Assembly: GCA_900549685.1 (NCBI GenBank)
Contig: UROX01000154.1
Location: 1-5,915 of the forward strand
Source of the DNA: an uncultured Alistipes sp.
GTDB taxonomy: Bacteria > Bacteroidota > Bacteroidia > Bacteroidales > Rikenellaceae
Length of the DNA: 5,915 bases
Direction of reading: 5' to 3'
This document shows positions 1-5,832 of the stretch, piece by piece. The position numbers and the translations under genes are program-made. Position 1 is the first letter of the stretch, and every line of letters starts with the position of its first letter. The notes below the pieces were generated by a model, which saw nothing but the letters and a program-made list of their open reading frames with translations, was not told the origin of the DNA and ran no database searches.

Positions 1-121
1 CCTTGCCGCCGGCATTCATCATGAATGTCCCGCCCAGCACCGTTTCGCCCGGGTCGGGAATACGATTCGTTTTTATCAGCAGATCCGTGTTCGAACTGCC
101 GATCACCATGATTTTTTCCAT
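1..121 (-). CDS. rbsK: Ribokinase (PfkB-family sugar kinase), N-terminal 40 codons only
   Basis: Reading leftward from an ATG at 121-119, the first residues are MEKIMVIGSSNTDLLIKTNR, and the fragment ends in GETVLGGTFMMNAGGK at the window edge. The opening beta strand with GSxNTD, the PxPGETVLGG stretch and the terminal GGK (start of the GGKGANQA signature) are hallmarks of bacterial ribokinases, cytoplasmic enzymes that phosphorylate D-ribose to ribose 5-phosphate with ATP. In this family the NTD aspartate and the GGKG residues line the sugar site. A second in-frame ATG at codon 5 is possible, but codon 1 keeps the normal distance to the GSSNTD motif. The gene diverges from the LacI-family regulator with 174 bases between start codons, and a palindromic operator candidate sits at its predicted transcription start. 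The C-terminal seven eighths lie outside, so another PfkB kinase specificity cannot be excluded, though the match to ribokinase is close. Confidence 0.88.
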   Translation of the reverse strand, partial: MEKIMVIGSSNTDLLIKTNRIPDPGETVLGGTFMMNAGGK

Positions 122-168
122 CCTGAAGAATTATAAGTTCACTTGTTGAAGTAGTCTTTTTCCGCGCG

Positions 169-184
169 ACGCAAACGTTTGTGC
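169..184. promoter_or_regulatory. Candidate LacI-family operator in the divergent promoter region
   Basis: The sequence ACGCAAACGTTTGTGC contains the perfect 10-base palindrome CAAACGTTTG (172-181) around a central CG. That is the layout of LacI/GalR-family operators and closely resembles the PurR box. It covers the predicted start point of the divergent kinase and abuts its -7 box, so a bound repressor would block that promoter. It lies about 60 bases upstream of the repressor gene's own -7 box. Binding by the neighbouring regulator is inference from position and symmetry. Confidence 0.55.
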
Positions 185-191
185 AAATATA
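184..191 (-). promoter_or_regulatory. Predicted -7 box of the ribokinase promoter
   Basis: The reverse strand reads TATATTTG, a full match to the Bacteroidetes -7 consensus TAnnTTTG. Transcription would start near 177, leaving a leader of roughly 55 bases before the kinase ATG. The region where a -33 TTTG is expected (about 210-216) is only a T-run on this strand, so the upstream half is weak. Confidence 0.55.
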
Positions 192-243
192 CGCTATTTA
201 GTCAGAAAAAAAACAGATTTCGTCTTTTTTTATGAAAAAATCC

Positions 244-251
244 TATCTTTG
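244..251 (+). promoter_or_regulatory. Predicted -7 box of the LacI-family regulator / mannosidase unit
   Basis: TATCTTTG matches TAnnTTTG exactly, and the identical octamer is used by the tRNA promoter in this window. No exact TTTG lies 19-21 bases upstream; the area is T-rich (TTTC at 218-221, T-run at 225-231). The expected start point is near 257, giving a leader of about 40 bases to the ATG at 296. The box overlaps the GTG at 251, which argues against that codon as a translation start. Confidence 0.6.
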
Positions 252-295
252 TGCCAGAAAATCGATCTTCACACCCCGAAACAGGCCTTTCACCG

Positions 296-1318
296 ATGCG
301 AAAAGAGACTCTGATAACGTTGTCCCGACGAACCGGATTTTCCGTTTCGACGGTCTCCCGCGTGCTCAACGGCAAAGCCAACAAGTACAGGATCAGCGAG
401 AAAACCGTCAAGCTCATCACCGAAGAGGCCAACAGTCGAAATTACAAGCCGAGTCTGCTGGCCAAAGGTTTGCGCACGCAGAAAACCAACACGATCGGAC
501 TGCTCGTGCCGGGGATCGACAACCCCTACTTCGCCAACATCGCCAGCACCGTCATCAGCGAAACGAGCCGGCTCGGATACACGACCGTGCTGGTCGACAC
601 GATGGGCGCCCCCGACCTCGAACGGGCCGGTGTCGAATCGCTCGTATCGCGCATGGTCGACGGCATCATCGTCGTGCCGAGCGGGCAGGAACCCGACGCG
701 CTGGAATCGATCGACCGCAACCGCACGCCGGTGGTGCTCATCGACCGCTATTTCGAACCGACGGCGCTCCCCTACGTCACGACGAACAACTACGAAGGCG
801 GGTTCAACGCCACGAAATATCTCATCGGATTCGGCCATCGGGACATCCTATGTATCAGGGGAGTACCCCACTCGATGCCCGCACGCGAACGCGAGCGGGG
901 CTATCTCGACGCACTGCGCGAGGCGGGATTGGAGGATCGCGCCCGCATCGCGGGCAACGACTTCTCGATCCAGAACGGGTATCTCGAAACGAAGTTCGCG
1001 CTGAGCGGATCGGCACGCCCCACGGCGATCTTCGCCATGAGCAACACCATCCTGCTGGGGACGATCAAGGCAATCAAGGAGTCGGAACTCCGGATTCCCG
1101 ACGACATCTCGGTCGTCTCGTTCGACAACTACACCTACCTCGACTACCTCGATCCGGCCATCACGCGCGTGAGCCAGCGCATCAGCGAAATGGGGGCCCT
1201 GGCCGTAAAGATCCTCCTGCAACGGATCGAAGGCACGGGCAACGACGATGCGAAGATCCAGCTCTCGCCGCAGCTCATCGTCTGCAACTCGGTCGCGCAC
1301 GCACACGGCGAGAAATAG
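296..1318 (+). CDS. LacI/GalR-family transcriptional regulator
   Basis: This is a 340-residue protein of normal LacI-family length. Residues 6-26 form the DNA-binding helix-turn-helix, with the recognition segment SVSTVSRVLNG at 16-26. Residues 49-61 (NYKPSLLAKGLRT) match the hinge helix that enters the minor groove at the operator centre. From IGLLVPGIDNPYF (67-79) onward it is a periplasmic-binding-protein-like sensor domain, including VDGIIVVPS (121-129), PVVLIDRYF (145-153) and IPDDISVVSFDN (267-278). Such proteins usually repress until a sugar or sugar phosphate binds. The start at 296 places the HTH at the usual distance from the N-terminus; an in-frame GTG at 251 would add 15 residues but lies in the promoter box. 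The gene diverges from a ribokinase and precedes the mannosidase by 25 bases, so a local regulator of both is likely. The effector cannot be read from sequence; ribose, mannose or a phosphorylated derivative are guesses. Confidence 0.93.
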   Translation: MRKETLITLSRRTGFSVSTVSRVLNGKANKYRISEKTVKLITEEANSRNYKPSLLAKGLRTQKTNTIGLLVPGIDNPYFANIASTVISETSRLGYTTVLVDTMGAPDLERAGVESLVSRMVDGIIVVPSGQEPDALESIDRNRTPVVLIDRYFEPTALPYVTTNNYEGGFNATKYLIGFGHRDILCIRGVPHSMPARERERGYLDALREAGLEDRARIAGNDFSIQNGYLETKFALSGSARPTAIFAMSNTILLGTIKAIKESELRIPDDISVVSFDNYTYLDYLDPAITRVSQRISEMGALAVKILLQRIEGTGNDDAKIQLSPQLIVCNSVAHAHGEK

Positions 1319-1343
1319 GCAATCCAATCATTTTCAACCTAAT

Positions 1344-4300
1344 ATGAAACGAATTATCTTTCTGGCATCGCTTTTTCTGTTTGCGCATACGTTTGCGCTC
1401 GCACAAACGCGGAAAGACGGCGACAAGCCCGACCTCAACCGGGGGCGCACGCTCTACACCGTGGGTTACGTGCATCTGGACACGCAGTGGAACTGGGACT
1501 ATACCAAGACGATCGACGTCTTCCTCAAACGCACGCTCGAACGCAACTTCGACCTGTTCGAAAAGTACCCCGACTACATCTTCACCTTCACGGGGGCACG
1601 CCGCTACCGCATGATGAAGGAGTACTACCCCGACCTCTACGCCAAGATGCTCGGCTACGTGCGCCAGGGGCGGTGGATCGCCGGAGGCTCCTGCGTCGAG
1701 GAGAGCGAGGTGAACGTCTCCTCGTCCGAGTCGATGATCCGCGAAGTCCTCTACGGCAACGCCTACTACGAGCGGGAATTCGGCTACCGCAGCATCGACT
1801 ACATGTTGCCCGACTGCTTCGGCTTCGTCGCCTCGATGCCGAGCGTACTGGCCCATGCGGGCATCGAAGGATTCTCCACGCAGAAACTCACGTGGCGCTC
1901 GGCCGCCGGCATCCCGTTCAACGTAGGCTTCTGGCAGGGCCCCGACGGCAAAGGCGTCGTGGCGGCGCTCAACGCGACGAAATACGCCGGACGCATCCCC
2001 GAGCGGCTCGACCGCGACTCGGCGTGGATCGCGCGCATCGACGCCAACATCGCCCGACACGGCCTTCACTTCGACTACCGCTACTACGGCGTCGGCGACC
2101 GGGGCGGCTCGCCGCGTCCCGACGACGTGAAAAACGCAGTCGGATCGATCGGCAACCCCGACAGTGAGATCGACGTCCGCCTCACCTCGTCGCAACAGAT
2201 GTTCGAAGACCTCACGCCGGCCCTGAAACGAAAACTTCCGGTCTACGCGGGCGACCTGCTGCTCATCGAGCACAGCGCCGGAAGCACGACCTCGCAGGTT
2301 TTCATGAAGCGGATGAACCGCAAGAACGAACTGCTGGCCAAAGCCGCCGAACAGGTCGCGGCCGGTGCCGACGCCGCGGGAATCGCCCGCTACCCGTTCG
2401 AGAAGATCAATCCGGCGTGGGAACTCATCCTCGGCAGCCAGATGCACGACATCCTGCCCGGCACGGCGATCCCGCAAGCCTACGAATATTCGTGGAACGA
2501 CGAGTTCGTGGCGGCCAACCTGCTGGCCTCCACGCTCGAAAACGCGGTGAGCCGGATGGCCGCACGCATGGATACGCGCACGGCAGGACACCCCCTCGTG
2601 GTCTACAACCCCGTGGCGGCCGAGCGGGACGACATCGCCGAGGCGACGCTGGCGCTGCCGGCCGATACGCGGTCGGTGATCGTCCGCGACGCCGACGGCA
2701 ACATCCTGCCGTCGCAGATCGTATCGCACGAGGGCAATCGGATCGGGTTCGTCTTCGGCTGCCGCATGAAGCCGATGAGCATGGAGGTATTCGATGTGGA
2801 GCCTTCTGCCGAACCCGAACAGGCTCCGGCGGAGTTGAAGGTCGACGGACGCACGCTCGAAAACGCCTGTTACCGCGTGGTGATCGCCCGTAACGGCGAC
2901 ATCGAATCGATCTTCGACAAGCGGCTCGGCCGCCAATTGCTGACGGCGCCCGCACGCCTCGAATTCCTGCACGAAAGCCCTCGCCAGTGGCCGGCCTGGA
3001 ACATGGACTGGAAAGACCGCCGCCAGGCGCCCGTGGCGTTCATGGACGAGAACGCCGCCGTGCGCATCGTCGAGCGGGGACCCGTGCGCGCGACGCTGGA
3101 AGTGAGCCGTCAGGGCCGGGATTCGCGCATCGTGCAACGCATATCGCTCGCAGCGGGCGAAGCCGGCCGACGCATCGAGGTCGACAACCGCATCGACTGG
3201 CAGTCGACGGGCGTAAGCCTGAAAGCCGCCTTCCCGCTGGCGGCGGCGAACCCCGAAGCCTCCTACTCGCTCAACACGGCCGTGGTCGAACGCGACAACA
3301 ACGACTCGCTGAAATTCGAGGTTTCCTCGCGCGAATGGTTCGACCTGACCGACCGCAGCGGCCGTTTCGGCGTCTCAGTGCTCGAAGACTGCCGCTACGG
3401 TTCGGACAAGCCCGACGACAATACGCTGCGTCTGACGCTCATGTATACGCCCGAAGCCAACGTTCCGCGCTTCACCTACCAGGCGACGCAGGACTTCGGC
3501 ATCCACGACGTCAAATACGCGCTCTACGGCCACGAAGGCGGCTGGGACAACGGCACGCCGTGGCAGGCCAAGTTCCTCAACCAACCTCTGCTGACCTTCG
3601 CAACCGAACGGCACGACGGAGACCGAGGCCGCCGGATCGCGTTGGCCGTACCCTCCACCGGACAGATCGACATCATGGCCTTCAAGAAGATGGAGGAGGG
3701 CCCTTACTACGTCGTCCGCGTCAACGAACTCTTCGGCAAGGCGTGCGACGGTGCGACGATCGAATTCCCGTCGGCAGTCGCGGAGGCCTTCGAAGTCGAC
3801 GGACAGGAACGGCGCATCGGCAAAGCGACCGTCCGGAACGGAAAACTGACCTTCGACATCGGCAAGTTCGGCATCCGGTCGTTCGCCGTGCGATTCGCCG
3901 ACACGTCCGCCCCGGCGAAACCTGTGCAGGAACAACTTCTGCTCGCATACGACGCCGATATTCTGAGCGACGATGCGGTCCGCAGCGACGGACGCATGGG
4001 ACGCTCGGAGCAGACTCTGCCGGCAGAGATGCTTCCCGATACGATCACGAGCGAAGGGATCGATTTCGCGATCCGAGGCCGTGAAAAGGGGGCCGACAAC
4101 GCCGTCGAATGCCGGGGCCAGCAGATCACGCTGCCGGCAGGCGACTACGACCGAATCTACCTGCTGGCAGCAGCCGAAGAGGAGGCCGCGGGATGCTTCG
4201 AGGTGGACGGTGCGGAGCAATGGCTCGACATCGCGAAATGGAAAGGATTCGTCGGACAACACTATGCGCAAACGATCGTGCCGGACAGCACCGCCTATAA

Positions 4301-4604
4301 GACGCTGGCCGTCGACAACCCCTACCTGCGCAAAGATCCGATCGCATGGTTCGCGTCGCACTGCCACGCACCGAAACGCAACATCGCCTACCAGTACTGT
4401 TACCTCTACAAATACGGCCTGGACATCGTCCCCGGAGCCAAAACGCTGACGCTGCCCGACAATCCCGGCATCAAGATCATGGCAGTGACGGTCACCAAAG
4501 AGGGGGTTCGCACCCTACCGCTGACCCCGCTCTACGACGATTTCGACGACTATCCGGTCTTCCGCTGGCGCAACCGGCCGAAATTCGACCTGAGCCACCG
4601 GTAG
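1344..4604 (+). CDS. Secreted GH38 alpha-mannosidase with extra C-terminal beta-type domain
   Basis: A 1086-residue retaining alpha-mannosidase of glycoside hydrolase family 38, which releases mannose from alpha-mannosides such as N-glycan or mannan fragments. The first 20 residues are a signal peptide (KR, hydrophobic core, cleavage likely after AFALA) with no lipobox cysteine, so a periplasmic enzyme is expected. Motifs in order: HLDTQWNW with zinc ligands H44 and D46; LPDCFGF with D157 as zinc ligand and nucleophile; YGVGDRGG at 248-255; SQMHDILPGT with zinc ligand H368. All four zinc ligands are present. From about 415 the family's beta-sandwich part follows, including NACYRVV near 505 and GGWDNGTPWQAKFLNQP near 730. 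Residues from about 865 to the end form an additional domain of some 200 residues, probably a beta-sandwich found in Bacteroidetes glycosidases, function unknown. The ATG at 1344 is chosen because it begins the signal peptide; the frame is open further upstream, but that part overlaps the regulator. Natural substrate and linkage are not readable. Confidence 0.95.
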   Translation: MKRIIFLASLFLFAHTFALAQTRKDGDKPDLNRGRTLYTVGYVHLDTQWNWDYTKTIDVFLKRTLERNFDLFEKYPDYIFTFTGARRYRMMKEYYPDLYAKMLGYVRQGRWIAGGSCVEESEVNVSSSESMIREVLYGNAYYEREFGYRSIDYMLPDCFGFVASMPSVLAHAGIEGFSTQKLTWRSAAGIPFNVGFWQGPDGKGVVAALNATKYAGRIPERLDRDSAWIARIDANIARHGLHFDYRYYGVGDRGGSPRPDDVKNAVGSIGNPDSEIDVRLTSSQQMFEDLTPALKRKLPVYAGDLLLIEHSAGSTTSQVFMKRMNRKNELLAKAAEQVAAGADAAGIARYPFEKINPAWELILGSQMHDILPGTAIPQAYEYSWNDEFVAANLLASTLENAVSRMAARMDTRTAGHPLVVYNPVAAERDDIAEATLALPADTRSVIVRDADGNILPSQIVSHEGNRIGFVFGCRMKPMSMEVFDVEPSAEPEQAPAELKVDGRTLENACYRVVIARNGDIESIFDKRLGRQLLTAPARLEFLHESPRQWPAWNMDWKDRRQAPVAFMDENAAVRIVERGPVRATLEVSRQGRDSRIVQRISLAAGEAGRRIEVDNRIDWQSTGVSLKAAFPLAAANPEASYSLNTAVVERDNNDSLKFEVSSREWFDLTDRSGRFGVSVLEDCRYGSDKPDDNTLRLTLMYTPEANVPRFTYQATQDFGIHDVKYALYGHEGGWDNGTPWQAKFLNQPLLTFATERHDGDRGRRIALAVPSTGQIDIMAFKKMEEGPYYVVRVNELFGKACDGATIEFPSAVAEAFEVDGQERRIGKATVRNGKLTFDIGKFGIRSFAVRFADTSAPAKPVQEQLLLAYDADILSDDAVRSDGRMGRSEQTLPAEMLPDTITSEGIDFAIRGREKGADNAVECRGQQITLPAGDYDRIYLLAAAEEEAAGCFEVDGAEQWLDIAKWKGFVGQHYAQTIVPDSTAYKTLAVDNPYLRKDPIAWFASHCHAPKRNIAYQYCYLYKYGLDIVPGAKTLTLPDNPGIKIMAVTVTKEGVRTLPLTPLYDDFDDYPVFRWRNRPKFDLSHR
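1383..1398. promoter_or_regulatory. Second LacI-operator-like site inside the mannosidase gene
   Basis: GCGCATACGTTTGCGC is symmetric at 7 of 8 base pairs about a central CG. It is identical at 13 of 16 positions to the candidate operator at 169-184. It falls in signal-peptide codons 14-19, about 40 bases after the ATG, a placement comparable to the auxiliary lac operator O2 inside lacZ. It could be a roadblock or looping site for the LacI-family protein encoded between the two sites. The alternative is chance, since the codons (Ala-His-Thr-Phe-Ala) are ordinary for a signal peptide. Confidence 0.35.
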
Positions 4605-4700
4605 CGGCGCCCTCCCCTTCCGGCGGCATGCCGGCCGAAATCCACCCGCAAAGGCGTCATGCCGCGGATGCTCCGGCGGATTTACGGGATACACGTATAC

Positions 4701-4735
4701 AAAAAGGTCTTACCGCCGGCGGTAAGACCTTTTTT
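4701..4735 (+). terminator. Strong symmetric Rho-independent terminator of the regulator-mannosidase unit
   Basis: Bases 4701-4734 are a perfect palindrome: AAAAAGGTCTTACCGCC followed directly by its reverse complement. An RNA from the plus strand forms a stem GGTCTTACCG/CGGTAAGACC closed by a short loop and followed by a T6 run. The A-run on the other side makes it equally able to stop leftward transcripts, including any that read through the tRNA terminator. It lies about 97 bases after the mannosidase stop codon. Confidence 0.9.
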
Positions 4736-4917
4736 GCCGCGGCCGTTGAAACGGGCGGACACACCAGTACAGCGATCGTGCACGCACGCGGACCGTCCGT
4801 GCGGGGTGCAACGAACGCCTGCGATCCGGCACGTATAACGCCGAATGGCGATCGTCCGGCGGAACGATTCCGTCCCGCATCGTCGAAGTCCCTGCCGCGA
4901 GGGCAGCGACCAAAACG

Positions 4918-4942
4918 AAAAAAGACCTGCAAGAAATGCAGG
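4918..4942 (-). terminator. Rho-independent terminator of the tRNA gene
   Basis: On the reverse strand the hairpin CCTGCA-TTTCT-TGCAGG is followed by TCTTTTTT. The hairpin begins 14 bases after the last base of the tRNA, so it ends the leftward tRNA transcript. Confidence 0.85.
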
Positions 4943-4956
4943 CCTTCGACTACTCG

Positions 4957-5030
4957 TGGACCCAGAGGGGCATGATCCCACGACCTTCGGATTATGAGTC
5001 CGCTGCTCTGACCGACTGAGCTATGGGTCC
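4957..5030 (-). tRNA. tRNA with anticodon CAU, probably elongator tRNA-Met
   Basis: The reverse strand folds as a 74-base cloverleaf: acceptor GGACCCA/TGGGTCC (7 of 7 pairs), discriminator A, D-arm GCTC/GAGC with loop AGTCGGTCA including the conserved GG, and anticodon arm GCGGA/TCCGA with loop CTCATAA. The variable loop is AGGTC and the T-arm GTGGG/CCCTC has the loop ATCATGC. The anticodon CAT occupies 4994-4996. No CCA is encoded. Mismatches are G-A at the base of the anticodon stem and T-T in the T-stem; the T-loop has A54 and T58 where T54 and A58 are nearly universal, while T55 and C56 are kept. The initiator is unlikely because positions 1 and 72 form a G-C pair. A lysidine-modified tRNA-Ile2 shares this anticodon and remains the main alternative. 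It is transcribed alone, with its own promoter and terminator. Confidence 0.93.
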
Positions 5031-5061
5031 GTCCGATCGGGAAAACCCGACGATACGGTTG

Positions 5062-5069
5062 CAAAGATA
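5062..5069 (-). promoter_or_regulatory. Predicted -7 box of the tRNA promoter
   Basis: The reverse strand reads TATCTTTG, identical to the octamer before the LacI-family gene and a full match to TAnnTTTG. TTGTG at 5092-5088, 18 bases upstream, can serve as the -33 element. Transcription would begin near 5055, some 25 bases before the mature tRNA. Confidence 0.6.
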
Positions 5070-5251
5070 AAAAAACAATTCCGAATTCACAATTCGCCGA
5101 CCCGCATTTTGCACTTCGCGAATTCCGCATGCCCGACACCGAACCGCATCGTCGGGAAACCTCCGACAACCAGCGGCCCGACGGCAGAGGAAGAGTGCCC
5201 CGAAATTTCGATTCAGCTTTTCCTGCAAGAAACTATTTATCCCCACTGTTG

Positions 5252-5285
5252 CCGCCAGGCGGCGCCGAAGGCATCCGCCTGGCGG
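5252..5285. repeat. Perfect 11-base inverted repeat with nested stem
   Basis: The arms are CCGCCAGGCGG (5252-5262) and CCGCCTGGCGG (5275-5285), exact reverse complements. The 12-base spacer contains a further stem GCC-GAA-GGC (5264-5272). Each arm is also nearly self-complementary (CCGCC/GGCGG), so cruciform or REP-like behaviour is possible. There is no T-run on either side, so it is not a standard terminator. Confidence 0.7.
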
Positions 5286-5419
5286 AAAGCTCGGTGAATC
5301 CCGCTGGCTTGCGCCTAAAACGCCACATGGACAAGCTCGCGCCGCGTTTTCGACGGCGCAGCCCCGCCCGTTCTTCTTTCCGATTTTCCGCAAGGCGGAG
5401 CGACTGTACGCTTTGGCTG

Positions 5420-5596
5420 TGTCGCCGACTCTGCGGGGTAGAACTCTGCGGAGCACGTCAAGATAGCGGGCCTCCGCGGGCGGAGGCAGTGGCCCGCGCG
5501 GCGCTAAGACGCTGCAATGTTGCCACAGAATGTGCGGGGTTCAGCAAGGCATAAACTTCGGCCCGCGCAGTGCCATGGCGCCGCAGAGTCCCGACA
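5420..5596. repeat. 177-base element bounded by interrupted inverted repeats
   Basis: The left end is TGTCG (5420-5424) plus GACTCTGCGG (5427-5436). The right end is CCGCAGAGTC (5581-5590) plus CGACA (5592-5596). This gives 15 base pairs with a 2-by-1 internal loop. Inside are a second copy of the left strand, AACTCTGCGG (5442-5451); a strand GCGGGCC (5466-5472) that can pair with GGCCCGC at either 5491-5497 or 5560-5566; and GCAC (5453-5456) opposite GTGC (5570-5573). It could be a structured RNA with a long closing helix or a small inverted-repeat mobile element with TGT...ACA ends. No flanking target duplication is evident. A poor -7-like sequence (TACGCTTTG, one base too long) lies at 5407-5415, preceded at 19 bases by TTTT. 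Confidence 0.4.
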
Positions 5597-5659
5597 GGAT
5601 GTGAGACGTGTACAGACCGCAAGTCCGAACAGTACAAGACAAGATATGCCCGAATGCAG

Positions 5660-5697
5660 CCGTCGGTGCAGGACGGAGGGGCGTCGCACAGCGACGC
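5660..5697. repeat. Two adjacent short hairpins
   Basis: CCGTC/GACGG (5660-5664 with 5672-5676) is followed directly by GCGTCGC-ACA-GCGACGC (5681-5697), a perfect 7-base-pair stem. Neither is followed by a T-run on either strand, so termination is not supported. They lie about 90 bases before the L31 promoter. Confidence 0.5.
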
Positions 5698-5787
5698 AGA
5701 AATTAAAGACACGAAACACGGCGGGTTATTTTTGCGGCCGGACATGAAATAAATCGCCGGCAGGGAACGAAATTGAAAATAATTTAT

Positions 5788-5795
5788 TACCTTTG
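5788..5795 (+). promoter_or_regulatory. Predicted -7 box of the L31 promoter
   Basis: TACCTTTG matches TAnnTTTG and sits in an AT-rich stretch that contrasts with the GC-rich DNA upstream. No TTTG occurs at the standard distance; the nearest TTG (5773-5775) is only 12 bases away. The predicted start near 5802 leaves a leader of about 30 bases, A-rich near the start codon, as is common for highly translated Bacteroidetes genes without a Shine-Dalgarno sequence. Confidence 0.6.
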
Positions 5796-5832
5796 ACCCA
5801 CGATTCAATTTTTCAACAAAAACAAAACGAAA

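Larger units (their letters stand above)
4605..4956. other. Intergenic spacer between mannosidase and tRNA, no gene seen
   Basis: This stretch holds the mannosidase terminator (4701-4735) and the tRNA terminator (4918-4942). The remaining GC-rich bases contain only short hairpins, for example CCGGC/GCCGG at 4620-4634, CGCACG/CGTGCG at 4783-4803 and CTGCC/GGCAG at 4892-4906. No reading frame resembles a protein I recognise, and no promoter octamer is visible. Confidence 0.6.
5070..5787. other. Long hairpin-rich intergenic region without a convincing gene
   Basis: About 720 bases lie between the divergent tRNA and L31 promoters. Frames of 130-155 codons are open on both strands, but their translations are Arg/Ser/Ala-rich, resemble no family I know, and one runs across the L31 promoter. 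What is visible is secondary structure: the palindrome CGAAATTTCG (5201-5210), hairpins at 5252-5285, 5339-5359 (GCGCCG/CGGCGC), 5387-5399 (TCCGC/GCGGA), 5660-5676 and 5681-5697, and the larger inverted-repeat element at 5420-5596. I could not fit it to RNase P RNA, tmRNA or SRP RNA by their conserved sequences. It may hold an unrecognised RNA, a dispersed repeat, or decayed coding DNA. Confidence 0.55.

Noticed and set aside
251..295. GTG at 251 as start of the LacI-family protein, adding 15 residues
   Set aside because: It overlaps the predicted -7 box, would lie upstream of the transcript start, and displaces the helix-turn-helix from its normal N-terminal position.
313..324. GATAACGTTGTC as a third LacI operator at the start of the regulator gene
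   Set aside because: It shares only about half of the 16 positions with the other two sites, and its AACGTT core is expected about once per window this size by chance; another occurs near 3460.
1248..1343. Upstream in-frame extension of the mannosidase by 32 residues
   Set aside because: It overlaps the end of the regulator gene, is Arg/Ser-rich, and would bury the clear signal peptide that starts at 1344.
1275..3137. 620-codon open frame antisense to the mannosidase
   Set aside because: It is a composition shadow: G/C-ending codons on the coding strand remove stops from the complementary frame. Its translation resembles no family, and the plus-strand enzyme is certain.
5201..5220. Similarity of CGATTCA plus T-run at 5209 to the L31 leader at 5801, as a duplicated leader
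   Set aside because: The exact match is only seven bases and no -7 box precedes the upstream copy.
4992..5554. Overlapping open frames on both strands (4992-5456 minus, 5129-5554 plus)
   Set aside because: The minus frame runs into the tRNA gene, and both give low-complexity Arg-rich translations with no promoter, start context or recognisable motif.
5070..5787. RNase P RNA, tmRNA or SRP RNA in the long gap
   Set aside because: None of the conserved core sequences of these RNAs (for example GGAAAGTCCGGGC, or the tmRNA ends) is visible on either strand.
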